From contig NZ_OBDY01000006.1 in the NCBI RefSeq assembly GCF_900215205.1, positions 248,001-312,000 on the forward strand: a stretch of DNA of 64,000 bases. The letters are read 5' to 3'. The translations under genes and the position numbers were made by a program. This document shows, in pieces, positions 33,389-42,251 of the stretch (the stretch's first letter is position 1; every line of letters begins with the position of its first letter). The notes under the pieces are model-generated. The model was not told the DNA's origin and did not search any database. It saw only the letters and a list, made by a program, of their open reading frames with translations. Source of the DNA: Paractinoplanes atraurantiacus. Its GTDB lineage: Bacteria; Actinomycetota; Actinomycetes; Mycobacteriales; Micromonosporaceae.

Positions 33389-35885
33389 GCCTCGCCGCGC
33401 GGATCGACGGCAGCACCGCCGCGAGCACGCCGACCAGCGCGGCCAGGCCCAGGTAGAGGCCCATCCGCTCCCACGGCAGCACCAGGTCCGTGATGCCCTC
33501 GCCGTCGAGGGCGCGGACCACCGCGGTGCCCAGCCCGGCGCCGACCACCACGCCGAGCAGGGCGCCGAACACCGAGATCACCACCGACTCGACAGTGACC
33601 ATGCGCATGGTCTGCGCCCTTCCCAGACCAACGGCACGGAGCAGACCGAGTTCCCGCGTACGTTCGAGCACGCTCAGCGCCAAAGTGTTCACCACCCCGA
33701 GCACGGCGATGAGGATCGCCAGCCCGAGCAGCACCTGCACCATCGTGATCACCGTGTCGAAGTCGCCCGACTGCTGCGCGATGAACGAGCTGCGGTCGGT
33801 CGCGCTGACCTCCGGGCTGTCCGCCACCAGCTGCTTGACCTGCGGCAGCACCTGGTCGACGGCGACACCGTCGTCGAGCCGGACGAAGCCGATGACCGGC
33901 TGGATGATCCCGAACTCCTTGGTCGCGGCGGCCGGGAGCATGTAGCTGCCGGGCAGCCGGTCCTCGTCGTACGTCGCCGCAATCGTGTATTTGTGCATCT
34001 CGCCGCGGGGCAGCTGCACCTCGTGGACACTGCCCACGGTCCAGCCGCGGTCCTTGGCCTCCTCGACGCTGACGGCCATCTGGTCGCCGCGCAGCGTGGT
34101 CAGCCCCGGCGTCCCATAGGTGTCGGCGAGCTTGGCCAGATCATCTGTCGCATTGACGTACGTCCGTTCGCCGTCGATGACGGCCTGATCGCTCCAGACA
34201 CCCGCGACCGAGCGCACCCCCGATATCTGCTGCGCCTTGGTCAGCACGGCCTCGTCGAACGTCGGCGGCCGGGGGCCGCTCTGCTCGCCCGAGACGATGA
34301 TCTGCGCCTTGATGGTGTCCTCGGCCTGGGCGGCCAGGCTCTGCTTGGCCGAATCCATGATCACGGTGACGCCGGTGACCAGGGCGATGCCGACCATCAG
34401 GGCGGCCGCGGTGATGGCCGTACGGCGTGGGTTGCGCCCCGAGTTGAGCCGGCCCAGCCGGCCCGGCACCGACCATGAGAACAACCGGCCCAGCAGCGCC
34501 ACCACCGGCTTGGAGATCAGCGGGGTGAGCAGCGCGACCCCGATGAACGTGACCAGCACGCCGGCCAGGATCAGCAGCAGCGAGCTCGCCCCGTACAGTC
34601 CGACGCCGAGCAGAGCGGCCCCGGCCGCGCCGACGATCGCGCCGGCCACGGTGATCTTCGTCAGCGGCCGGTCCGGCGTGGCGACGTCCTGCATCGCCGC
34701 GACCGGGGCGATCCGCGAGGCCCGCAGCGCCGGAAGCACCGCCGCCACCACGGTCACCACGACGCCGACGATCAGGGCGCTCAGGATCGCCGCCGGCGGC
34801 ACGCCGACCGTGGCCGGGTCCATGCCGCCGCTCATCCGGCCGAACAGCCAGACCAGCAGCGCGCCCACCCCGATGCCGGCGCCGAGGCCGAGCACCGCGG
34901 CGATCAGGCCGATCGCGACGGCCTCGGTCAGCACCGAGTTGATCACCTGACGGCGGCTGGCGCCGAGCGCCCGCATCAGCGCCAGCTCCTTCGTCCGCTG
35001 GGCCACGATGATCGAGAACGTGTTGAGGATCAGGAAGATGCCGACGAACAGCGCCACCCCGGCGAAGCCGAGCAGGATGTTGTTGAAGAAGCTCAGCGCG
35101 TCTTTGAACCCGGCCGAGCTCTCCTCCGCCAACTGCTTGCCGGTCTTGACCTCGTACGCGTCACCGAGTCGAGCCGTGATCCGGTCGCGCACCGCCTCCG
35201 GCGTCTGACCGCCATCGACGCGTACGGTGACCTGGGTGAAAACGCCTGTCTGGCCGAGCATGGAACGCTGCGCGACCGGGGTGGTGAAGGCGACCTCCTG
35301 CACGCCGCCGATCGAGTCGCGGTCGTCGGTGTAGCCCCAGACGCCGACCAGGGTGAAGGTCTGCTTCGGCAGCTGCGTCAGCACCGCCACCTTGTCGCCG
35401 ACCTTGATGTTCGCGGCCTTGGCCACCTCGGCGTTGACGGCGATCTCGGAGTCGGCCGCCGGGCCGCGGCCCTGGCGCATCTCCATGATCGCGTCGAGGC
35501 CGGTCCAGTTGGCGCCGATGCGCGGCGGGCCGAAGCTGGTCACCACCTTGCCGTCCGAGCCGATCACCCGGGCGCCGTCGGCGCCGACCATGCCGATCGC
35601 TTCCTTGACGCCCTCGACCTTGGCCACCTGATCGACCACCGAGGCCTTCAGCGGCGTCGGCACCTCCTCGCCGTCCATCTCGGCGACGGCCACCTTGGGT
35701 TTGGCGGTCACGGCCACGTCGGTGGTCGCATAGCCCTCGGTGAACAGGTTGTCGAACGTACGCCCAAGCGTGTCCGTAGTGACGAAGGCGCCGGAGACGA
35801 ACATGACGCCGAGCACCACGGCCAGTCCGGAGAGCACCAGCCGCAGCTTGCGCGCCAGCAGGCTCTTCAGCGTCGCGCGCAGCAT
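33357..35885 (-). CDS. ABC transporter permease, FtsX/MacB family
   Basis: An 842-residue permease with two FtsX-type units. Each has an extracytoplasmic domain and several membrane helices: the first helix is at residues 16-38 (LVLSGLAVVLGVMFVSGAFV) and the first three-helix block at about 265-400, with the second helix group near 500-600 and the final FtsX block at the C-terminus with TRELGLLRAVGLGRAQ. ATG 35885 shares its A with the TGA of the ATPase gene, so the pair is coupled. Such exporters move lipids, lipoproteins or peptides, or transmit force for cell-wall hydrolases; the cargo is unknown. Confidence 0.92.
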   Translation of the reverse strand: MLRATLKSLLARKLRLVLSGLAVVLGVMFVSGAFVTTDTLGRTFDNLFTEGYATTDVAVTAKPKVAVAEMDGEEVPTPLKASVVDQVAKVEGVKEAIGMVGADGARVIGSDGKVVTSFGPPRIGANWTGLDAIMEMRQGRGPAADSEIAVNAEVAKAANIKVGDKVAVLTQLPKQTFTLVGVWGYTDDRDSIGGVQEVAFTTPVAQRSMLGQTGVFTQVTVRVDGGQTPEAVRDRITARLGDAYEVKTGKQLAEESSAGFKDALSFFNNILLGFAGVALFVGIFLILNTFSIIVAQRTKELALMRALGASRRQVINSVLTEAVAIGLIAAVLGLGAGIGVGALLVWLFGRMSGGMDPATVGVPPAAILSALIVGVVVTVVAAVLPALRASRIAPVAAMQDVATPDRPLTKITVAGAIVGAAGAALLGVGLYGASSLLLILAGVLVTFIGVALLTPLISKPVVALLGRLFSWSVPGRLGRLNSGRNPRRTAITAAALMVGIALVTGVTVIMDSAKQSLAAQAEDTIKAQIIVSGEQSGPRPPTFDEAVLTKAQQISGVRSVAGVWSDQAVIDGERTYVNATDDLAKLADTYGTPGLTTLRGDQMAVSVEEAKDRGWTVGSVHEVQLPRGEMHKYTIAATYDEDRLPGSYMLPAAATKEFGIIQPVIGFVRLDDGVAVDQVLPQVKQLVADSPEVSATDRSSFIAQQSGDFDTVITMVQVLLGLAILIAVLGVVNTLALSVLERTRELGLLRAVGLGRAQTMRMVTVESVVISVFGALLGVVVGAGLGTAVVRALDGEGITDLVLPWERMGLYLGLAALVGVLAAVLPSIRAARLNVLSAIAHD

Positions 35886-36625
35886 CAGACCAGCACCTCC
35901 CCGGACTTCATCGCCTCGAGCACCGTCTCCGGGGTCGGGTCGTCGAGCTCGGCCACGATCGCGCCGTCGGCCAGGAAGACCACCCGGTCGGTGTAGCTGG
36001 CGGCCACCGGGTCGTGGGTGACCATGACGATGGTCTGGCCGTGCTCGCGCACGCTGGCCCGCAGGAACGACAGGATCTCCGCCCCCGATTTCGAGTCGAG
36101 GTTGCCCGTCGGCTCGTCTGCGAAGATCACGTCGGGGCGGCTGACCAGCGCCCGCGCGCACGCGACGCGCTGCTGCTGGCCGCCGGAGAGCTGGCTCGGG
36201 CGGTGACCCAGACGGTCCTTCAGGCCGACCGTCTCGATGACCGTGTCCCACCACTGCGGGTCGGGCTTGCGGCCGGCGATGTCCATGGGCAGCCGGATGT
36301 TCTCGGCCGCGGTCAGCGTCGGCAGCAGGTTGAACTGCTGAAAGATGAAGCCGACCCGGTCACGGCGCAGCCGGGTCAGCGCCTTGTCGCCGAGCCCGGT
36401 CACCTCCGTGTCGCCGATGTGCACGGTGCCGCGGGTGACCGTGTCGAGACCGGCCAGGCAGTGCATCAGCGTCGACTTGCCGCTGCCGGACGGGCCCATG
36501 ATGGCCGTGAACCGGCCGCGGCCGAAGCTCGCGCTCACGCCCCGCAGGGCGACCACGCGCGCCTCCTCGGAGCCGTACACCTTCCACACTTCCTCGGCGC
36601 GCGCCGCCACCGATGTCCCGTTCAT
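35885..36625 (-). CDS. ABC transporter ATP-binding protein (LolD/MacB type)
   Basis: A 246-residue ATPase with Walker [11 protein letters not shown]-loop [11 protein letters not shown], signature [15 protein letters not shown], Walker [16 protein letters not shown] and H-loop VTHDP. The FNLLPTLT and DEPTGNLDS sequences are typical of the MacB/LolD/FtsE group that partners FtsX-like permeases. ATG 36625 is the start. The 212-bp upstream region is shared with the divergent RHH operon, so the two may be co-regulated. Confidence 0.95.
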   Translation of the reverse strand: MNGTSVAARAEEVWKVYGSEEARVVALRGVSASFGRGRFTAIMGPSGSGKSTLMHCLAGLDTVTRGTVHIGDTEVTGLGDKALTRLRRDRVGFIFQQFNLLPTLTAAENIRLPMDIAGRKPDPQWWDTVIETVGLKDRLGHRPSQLSGGQQQRVACARALVSRPDVIFADEPTGNLDSKSGAEILSFLRASVREHGQTIVMVTHDPVAASYTDRVVFLADGAIVAELDDPTPETVLEAMKSGEVLV

Positions 36626-36764
36626 GCGTCCTGCCCCCTGGCGATGCTGGTCCGGCCGGGGCGTGTCCCCGGCCGGCCGACTCAGTGTTTCGGCGCGGGA
36701 GGGCGGAAACGTCAGCCCAGGGTCGTATCGCGACGCGGAGATTTCGGTACGGGGAATCCGTAGG

Positions 36765-36792
36765 TGACATCAGGGTGGACCCTGAGATGTCA
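36765..36792. promoter_or_regulatory. inverted repeat upstream of RHH operon
   Basis: TGACATCAGGGT and ACCCTGAGATGTCA form an imperfect dyad across two central bases. The outer TGACATC/GATGTCA arms resemble the TGACGTCA half sites found next to it. Confidence 0.55.
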
Positions 36793-36802
36793 CTGATGAC
36801 GC

Positions 36803-36831
36803 TTGACTGACGTCACTGGTGACGTCATAGT
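36803..36831 (+). promoter_or_regulatory. sigma70-like promoter of RHH operon
   Basis: TTGACT (36803-36808) and CATAGT (36826-36831) are separated by 17 bases. The start codon at 36838 lies seven bases after the -10 element, which predicts a leaderless transcript. Confidence 0.65.
36808..36827. promoter_or_regulatory. putative operator TGACGTCACTGGTGACGTCA
   Basis: A 20-bp near-perfect palindrome filling the spacer between the -35 and -10 elements, made of two TGACGTCA octamers. Occupancy would block RNA polymerase. The adjacent ribbon-helix-helix protein is the natural candidate repressor. Confidence 0.65.
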
Positions 36832-36837
36832 GGTGAC

Positions 36838-37320
36838 ATGGACCTGACGCCGTACCTCGAGACCCTCCGGGCGGACCTGGCCGCGGCCGCCGCGCCGGGC
36901 GGCCCCGAGACCACCCGCGCGGCCGAGCTGCTCGGCCACTCGCTCGAACCGTCGGCCCGGCTCGCGTTGCTCGAGGCGCTGTCCGACGCCGCCGCCGAGA
37001 TCACCACCCGGTTGCGGGACGCCAGCGTCGAGGTGCGGCTGCGCGGCCGGGAGGCCGACCTGGTCGTCACCCAGCACGCTCCCTTCACCGAGCCGGCCGC
37101 ACCGCCTCCGCCGCCGGTCGACGGCGGCGACCTGACCCGGCTCACGCTGCGCATGCCCGAGGCGCTCAAGACCCATGTCGAGCAGACCGCCGCGGCCGAG
37201 GGCATCTCGGTCAACGCGTGGCTCGTGCGGGCGGTCACCGCGGCCGTCAACGGCCCGGCGACTCCACCGACGTACCAGACGCGCAGCTCGAAGCGCATCA
37301 CCGGATATTTCCAGGCCTGA
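36838..37320 (+). CDS. ribbon-helix-helix (Arc/HicB-type) DNA-binding protein
   Basis: A 160-residue protein. The C-terminal 50 residues form an RHH domain: the strand RLTLRMPEALKTHVEQTAAA and the helix-turn GISVNAWLVRAVTAAV, as in HicB/Arc proteins that bind operators through a paired beta strand. The N-terminal 95 residues are helical, then beta-like (VEVRLRGREADLVV), followed by a Pro-rich linker. ATG 36838 is set by the promoter. It is followed 11 bases later by a DUF4097 gene. Autorepression via the TGACGTCA palindromes is inferred; no HicA-type toxin is present. Confidence 0.83.
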   Translation: MDLTPYLETLRADLAAAAAPGGPETTRAAELLGHSLEPSARLALLEALSDAAAEITTRLRDASVEVRLRGREADLVVTQHAPFTEPAAPPPPPVDGGDLTRLTLRMPEALKTHVEQTAAAEGISVNAWLVRAVTAAVNGPATPPTYQTRSSKRITGYFQA

Positions 37321-37331
37321 GGAGACTTTCC

Positions 37332-38654
37332 ATGTACGAGTTCGAGCACCCGGCGCCGGTCGTCATAGCGCTGCGGGCCCTCAACGGCACGGTCGACCTG
37401 GTCGCCGAGTCCCGCGACTCGGTGCTGGTCGACATCGAGCCGTTCGACGACAAGGGCCGCGACGACGCCGACCGCACCCGGGTCGTCCTGGAGGGCGACC
37501 GGCTGCTCATCGAGCCGCCCGGCGCCGACTCGGGGTGGCGGCTGCGCCGCTCACCGAAACTGCGGATCACGGCCCGGGTGCCGCTGGGCAGCGCGCTGAC
37601 CGGCCGCAGCACGTCGGCCGACATCCGGGCCGAGGGGGTGTGGTCGGCGGTCGAGCTCGACCTGGCCTCGGCCGACGTCGACCTGGCCGACGTCATGGGT
37701 GACGCCAAATTGCAGGCGGCCAGCGGCGACCTTCGGGTGCGCAGGGTGGGCGGCTCGCTGAAAGCGGAAAGCTCCTCCGGCGACCTCCGCATCGGTGACG
37801 TCACCGGTGACGTCAGCGCGAAGACGGCGAGCGGCGATATTCGTATCGACACCATCGGGGGATCGGTCCGCTCGACCGTGGCCAGCGGCGACATCGAGAT
37901 CGGCCGCATGGTGAACGGCTCCGGCGACATCCGTGCGGCGTCGGGTGACGTCAGCGTCGGCATCGCCCCCGGCACGCGCGTCTGGCTCGACTTGAGCAGC
38001 GCCTCGGGCCGCACCACAAGCGACCTGACCCCGGAAGCGGCGGGCGCGGCCGGTCCACCGCCCTCGCCGCCCGGAGTGGGCATCGGCGCGTTCGTCGACC
38101 TCGACTCCCTGCCGGGTCTGTCGGCCGTGCCCGGCCTCAAGGCCATGCTGCAGTCCGTCCACGTGCCGACCTTCGGCTTCGAGCCCGGCCCCGACTTCCG
38201 TCCCGGCCCTGGTCCCGACTTCCGTCCCGGCCCCGGCCCCGGTTTCCGCCCCGGCCCTGGTCCCGACTTCCGGCCCGGCCCGGGTGGCGTCCCTGGCCCT
38301 CCGCCTCCGCCCGCGCCCGCTGCTCCGCCCGCGCCTGGTGCTCCGGCCGCGCCCGGTGCCCCGTCGGCGCCTGGCTCCCGGTTCGAGCCTGGCCCTCGAT
38401 CCGAGCCTGGACCCGGGTCCGAGCCTGGCCCTGGATTCGAGCCTGGCCCTGGATTCGAGCCCGGCCCTGGGTTTGAGCCTGGACCCGGTTTTGAGCCTGG
38501 CCCGGGAGCCGGGTTCGGGCCCGCGCCCGAGGCCGTGCCCGACGACGTGCTCCCGCCCGAGGCCGGCGCCCCCGGCACGATCGAGCTCCGGGTCCGCACG
38601 GCCAGCGGCGACATCCACATCTTCCGTGCCACCACCCACAGGAAGGCAGCCTGA
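37332..38654 (+). CDS. DUF4097 family beta-strand repeat protein with Pro-rich insert
   Basis: A 440-residue protein of the DUF4097 adhesin-like family. Residues 1-235 carry repeated strands with the GD(L/I) signature (AASGDLRVRRVGGSLKAESS, TASGDIRIDTIGGSV, ASGDIEIGRM), which fold as a right-handed beta helix. Residues about 280-410 are Pro/Gly repeats (PDFRPGPG, FEPGPG, APGAPAA), and a final strand with RTASGDIHIFRAT closes the domain. No signal peptide or membrane segment is seen, so it is probably cytoplasmic. ATG 37332 has GGAGACTTTCC just upstream. Its coding sequence contains a perfect 20-bp palindrome related to the operon's operator. Confidence 0.85.
   Translation: MYEFEHPAPVVIALRALNGTVDLVAESRDSVLVDIEPFDDKGRDDADRTRVVLEGDRLLIEPPGADSGWRLRRSPKLRITARVPLGSALTGRSTSADIRAEGVWSAVELDLASADVDLADVMGDAKLQAASGDLRVRRVGGSLKAESSSGDLRIGDVTGDVSAKTASGDIRIDTIGGSVRSTVASGDIEIGRMVNGSGDIRAASGDVSVGIAPGTRVWLDLSSASGRTTSDLTPEAAGAAGPPPSPPGVGIGAFVDLDSLPGLSAVPGLKAMLQSVHVPTFGFEPGPDFRPGPGPDFRPGPGPGFRPGPGPDFRPGPGGVPGPPPPPAPAAPPAPGAPAAPGAPSAPGSRFEPGPRSEPGPGSEPGPGFEPGPGFEPGPGFEPGPGFEPGPGAGFGPAPEAVPDDVLPPEAGAPGTIELRVRTASGDIHIFRATTHRKAA
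37796..37815. promoter_or_regulatory. intragenic palindrome TGACGTCACCGGTGACGTCA
   Basis: A perfect 20-bp palindrome inside the DUF4097 coding sequence (codons for IGDVTGDVSA). It differs by one base from the operator-like element at 36808-36827, 988 bp upstream. Confidence 0.55.
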
Positions 38655-38803
38655 TGCTCCCCGACAACCGATTCGGCGTAGAGAACAACGCCCGCGGCGT
38701 ACGCCGCCGCCTCCTCTCCGGCCGCCGAGGCCGCGCCGACCGCTTCGCCCCGCCGGAGTGGCCCGTGAGCAGGGGCCCGACCCCGAACCCGCGCCGCGGC
38801 TGA
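38654..38803 (+). CDS. 49-residue basic small protein, coupled to DUF4097 gene
   Basis: ATG 38654 shares its A with the TGA stop of the DUF4097 gene. The frame encodes MLPDNRFGVENNARGVRRRL followed by an Arg-rich segment and APPEWPVSRGPTPNPRRG, then stops 8 bases before a strong terminator. The coupled start, GC-rich third positions and position before the terminator support it as a real gene. Nothing similar is recognised. A basic partner for the acidic-neutral DUF4097 protein or nucleic-acid binding are guesses. Confidence 0.6.
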   Translation: MLPDNRFGVENNARGVRRRLLSGRRGRADRFAPPEWPVSRGPTPNPRRG

Positions 38804-38811
38804 CCAGCCGC

Positions 38812-38844
38812 CCGAATGCCCCGAGCCCCGCTCGGGGCATTCGG
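38812..38844 (+). terminator. strong hairpin terminator of RHH operon
   Basis: A 14-bp stem CCGAATGCCCCGAG / CTCGGGGCATTCGG with a five-base loop, directly after the small ORF. Confidence 0.88.
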
Positions 38845-39059
38845 CGTGCCCGCCTCGTGCGGCCTGCCCCGTGCGGCCCGGGCCTGCTACCCGTCTGGCT
38901 CGCCTCTGTGCGTCCGCGTGTGTGCGTCGCGCTGGAGGTCCGCGGGCTAGTTGAAGGGTGAATTGTCGGTGATGTCGGAGTGGTGGCGCTTTCGGTGATC
39001 GGGAGGGCCTATCGCACGCCTGTGAACAGGCCTTAGCCTCAGTCCCGGGGGATTGAGCC

Positions 39060-42000
39060 ATGACGAGCGGTGCCGCACCGCGCGGGCTCCGTGGGCGGCG
39101 GGCGGAGTGCGCGGTCCTGGATCGAGTTGTCGCCGATGTGGGCTCCGGCCGCGGCCGGGCCCTGGTGATGCACGGGGAAGCCGGGGTCGGAAAGTCGGCT
39201 TTGCTGCAGTACGCCGGGAGTCGTGCCTCCGGATGCCGGGTGGCCCGGGCCGCGGGGGCCGAGTCCGAGATGGAGCTTCCGTACGCGGGGCTGCACCAGC
39301 TGTGCGCGCCCATGCTGGACGTCCGCGACCGCCTGCCGGAGCCGCAGCGGGAGGCGCTGGCGGTCGCGTTCGGTGATGCGGCCGGCCCGGCGCCGGACAA
39401 GTTCCTGGTCGGGGTGGCCGTGTTGAGCCTGCTCGCCGCAGTCTCCGAGGATCAGCCGCTGCTCTGCCTGATCGACGACGCGCAGTGGCTGGACAGCACC
39501 TCGGCGCAGACGCTGGCCTTCGCCGCCCGGCGGCTGCTGGCCGAGCGGGCCGGGGTGGTCTTCGCGATCCGTGAGGCGGCGGCCGGGCCGCCGTGGCGCG
39601 GGCTGCCCGGCCTGCCCGTCGGTGGACTGCCCGACGAGGACGCCCGGGCACTGCTCGACTCGGCCGTTCCCGGTCGCCTCGACGAGCAGGTGCGTGACCG
39701 GATCGTCGCCGAGACCCGCGGCAACCCCCTCGCCCTGCTGGAGCTGCCCCGCGGACTGACGGCGGCCGAGCTGGCCGGCGGGTTCGGCCGTCCGGACGCC
39801 CGGCCACTCGCCACCAAGATCGAGAGAAACTTCGCCCAGCGCGTACGGGCTCTGCCCGCACCGGCCCAGACGGTGCTGCTCACCGCGGCGGCCGAGCCGC
39901 TCGGCGACGCCGGACTGCTGCGCCGCGCCACCAGGCTGCTGGGTCTGCCGACCTCAGCCGGAACGCCGGCCGAGGCGGCCGGGCTGATCGAGCTGGGCTC
40001 GCGGGTGCGGTTCCGTCATCCGCTCGTACGGACGGCGGTCTACCGGGCGGCCTCCCCGGCCGAACGCCGCGACGTCCACCAGGCCCTCGCGCGGGCCACG
40101 GACGCCGGCGCCGACCCCGACCGGCGGGCCTGGCACCGGGCCAACGCGGCCGACGAGCCCGACGAGGCGGTAGCCGCCGAACTGGTCGGCTCGGCCGAAC
40201 GGGCCCAGCGCCGCGGCGGCGTCGCGGCCGCCGCCGACTTCCTGCGCCGCGCGACCGAGCTGACCCCCGACCCGGCGACCCGCGCCACCCGGGCCCTGGC
40301 CGCCGCCGAGGCCGAGATGCGCTGCGGGGCCTTCGAGATCGCCCTGAAGCTGCTGCTCACCGCCGACGAGGCGGCCGACCAGGGCGAGTCCTCGGAGCGG
40401 CATCAGGCCACCGTGGGGCTGATGCGGGCCCAGATCGCCTTCGCGTCGGGGCACGACAGGGCCGCCCCGCGCCTGCTCCTGGAGGCCGCCCGCCGCTTCG
40501 AGCCGCTGGACGCGGCCCTGGCCCGCGACACCTATCGCGACGCGATGGGAGCGGCCAGCCTCGCCGCGGATTTCGCCGAGTCCGCCGGCATCACCGAGAT
40601 CGCGCGGGCGATCCGCGCTGCCCCGAGACCGGCGCGCCCCCGGCCCGGCGACGATCTGCTGGACAGCTTGGCAGTGGCCCGCACCGACGGCTACGCCACC
40701 GCCGCACCGCTGGTCCTCAGCGCGCTGCAAGCTTTCCGCGACGCCAACACCACGGGCGACAAGTCCGACAAATCCGCGACTGGCGCCCGGGACGAGGCTG
40801 CCGGAGCAGTGGGCGGCGGGGGTGATAGGTCCGGCAAACTGCCCGTTGGCGCGCGGGATGAGACCGTCGGGGCGGCGGGTGGCGTGGGCGACAAGTCCGA
40901 TAAATCGGCCGTTGGCGCGCGGGACGAGGCTGCCGGAGCAGCGGGTGGCGTGAGCGATGAGTCCGGCAAACCGGCGATCGCCACGCGAGACGGGGCCGAC
41001 AGGGCGGCGACCGGTGCAGGGGATGAGGCTGGCGGAGCGGCGGCTGGCGCGCCTTATGTGGCCGGCAGAGCGGCGGCTGGCGCGCCTTGTGTGGCCGGCA
41101 GAGCGGCGGCTGGCGCGCCGCACGAGGGCGGCGGCGCGGGGGACCAGGCCGGTAGAACGGTGGAGGGGGCGCGGGAGCAGGCCGGCGGTGCGGACGACCA
41201 GGGGTGGCTGTGGCTGGCTGGGCTGGCGGCGGCTGATGTGTGGGATGACGAGACCTGGTCGGTTGTCACGGCGCGGCATGTGCGGGTGGCGCGGGCCGTC
41301 GGGGATCTCAGTGCGCTGCCACTGACACTGAGCTCGCTCGCCTGTGTGGAGATCTTCGCCGGGGATTTCGCCTCGGCGGTGTCGCGGGTGGCCGAGATCC
41401 AGGCGATCGGGGAGGCGACCGGTGTTGCCCTGGGGCCCTACGGCGCTCTCACCGTGGCGGCCTGGCGCGGGGACGCGGCGGGGGCCGAGCAGCTGATCGA
41501 GGCCGGGATGGCCGATGTGGTCGCGCGGGGCGAGGCGAGCGGCATCCTGCTCATCCATTGGGCGCGGTCCGTGCTGTTCAACGGCCTTGCCCGCTATCAG
41601 GAGGCGATCGTCGAGGCCCGGGCCGCGGCCACGCACCCGATCCACTCGGCTCTCGTCTACTGGGCGCTGTCCGAGCTCGTCGAGGCGGCGGTGCGCAGCG
41701 GTGACCGGGAAGCGGCCGTCGAGGCGTACGACCGCCTGGCCACGACCGCCCGCGCCAGCGGGACCGACTGGGCTCTCGGCGTGCTGACCCGGGCCGGCGC
41801 CCTGCTGGCCGACGGCGGCGGTGACGCCGATGCGCTGTATCGGCAGGCGATCGAGCGCCTCGGCCGGACCCGGATCCGGATCGAGCTGGCGCGGGCCCAT
41901 CTGCTGTACGGCGAATGGCTGCGCCGCGAGAACCGCCGCCGGGCCGCCCGTGGGCAGCTTCGGATCGCGTACGACATGCTCACCGCGGCCGGCGCCGGCG

Positions 42001-42251
42001 CGTTCGCCGAGCGGGCCCGCCACGAGCTGGCCGCCGCCGGCGGGCCGGTCACCGAGGTCTCGGCCCGGGCCAGCGACGCCCTCACCGTGCAGGAGGCGCA
42101 CATCGCCCGGCTCGCCGGGCGCGGGCTGACCAACCCCGAGATCGGGGCCCAGCTGTTCCTCAGCCCGCACACCGTCGAATGGCATCTGCGCAAGGTCTTC
42201 ACCAAGCTCGGCATCACCTCCCGCCGCCAACTGCGCCGTTCGGAGAGCTAA
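39060..42251 (+). CDS. large LuxR-family (LAL/MalT-type) transcriptional regulator with repeat insertion
   Basis: A 1063-residue regulator. The N-terminal ATPase has Walker A HGEAGVGKSALL (about 38-49) and Walker B LLCLIDDAQWLD (about 133-144). A helical tetratricopeptide-like middle follows, and the C-terminus has a LuxR HTH (about 1005-1060: LTNPEIGAQLFLSPHTVEWH). Residues about 566-692 are an inserted low-complexity linker of four 22-residue repeats and three 11-residue repeats, larger than in usual LAL proteins (about 900-950 residues). ATG 39060 follows GGGGGA. Targets are unknown; the downstream lipid-like cassette is a candidate. Confidence 0.92.
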   Translation: MTSGAAPRGLRGRRAECAVLDRVVADVGSGRGRALVMHGEAGVGKSALLQYAGSRASGCRVARAAGAESEMELPYAGLHQLCAPMLDVRDRLPEPQREALAVAFGDAAGPAPDKFLVGVAVLSLLAAVSEDQPLLCLIDDAQWLDSTSAQTLAFAARRLLAERAGVVFAIREAAAGPPWRGLPGLPVGGLPDEDARALLDSAVPGRLDEQVRDRIVAETRGNPLALLELPRGLTAAELAGGFGRPDARPLATKIERNFAQRVRALPAPAQTVLLTAAAEPLGDAGLLRRATRLLGLPTSAGTPAEAAGLIELGSRVRFRHPLVRTAVYRAASPAERRDVHQALARATDAGADPDRRAWHRANAADEPDEAVAAELVGSAERAQRRGGVAAAADFLRRATELTPDPATRATRALAAAEAEMRCGAFEIALKLLLTADEAADQGESSERHQATVGLMRAQIAFASGHDRAAPRLLLEAARRFEPLDAALARDTYRDAMGAASLAADFAESAGITEIARAIRAAPRPARPRPGDDLLDSLAVARTDGYATAAPLVLSALQAFRDANTTGDKSDKSATGARDEAAGAVGGGGDRSGKLPVGARDETVGAAGGVGDKSDKSAVGARDEAAGAAGGVSDESGKPAIATRDGADRAATGAGDEAGGAAAGAPYVAGRAAAGAPCVAGRAAAGAPHEGGGAGDQAGRTVEGAREQAGGADDQGWLWLAGLAAADVWDDETWSVVTARHVRVARAVGDLSALPLTLSSLACVEIFAGDFASAVSRVAEIQAIGEATGVALGPYGALTVAAWRGDAAGAEQLIEAGMADVVARGEASGILLIHWARSVLFNGLARYQEAIVEARAAATHPIHSALVYWALSELVEAAVRSGDREAAVEAYDRLATTARASGTDWALGVLTRAGALLADGGGDADALYRQAIERLGRTRIRIELARAHLLYGEWLRRENRRRAARGQLRIAYDMLTAAGAGAFAERARHELAAAGGPVTEVSARASDALTVQEAHIARLAGRGLTNPEIGAQLFLSPHTVEWHLRKVFTKLGITSRRQLRRSES
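40755..41135 (+). repeat. tandem coding repeats in LAL regulator: 66 bp x4 then 33 bp x3
   Basis: Units with GGCGACAAGTCCG-type starts begin at 40755, 40821, 40887 and 40953, exactly 66 bp apart. Three 33-bp units encoding AAAGAPxVAGR begin near 41037, 41070 and 41103. Both lengths preserve the reading frame. Confidence 0.9.

Noticed and set aside
36838..37320. HicAB toxin-antitoxin locus
   Set aside because: The RHH domain is HicB-like, but no HicA toxin gene is adjacent; the partner is a DUF4097 protein.
37298..39400. 700-residue minus-strand frame opposite the DUF4097 gene
   Set aside because: It is kept open by the Pro/Gly repeats and crosses a strong terminator and an intergenic region.
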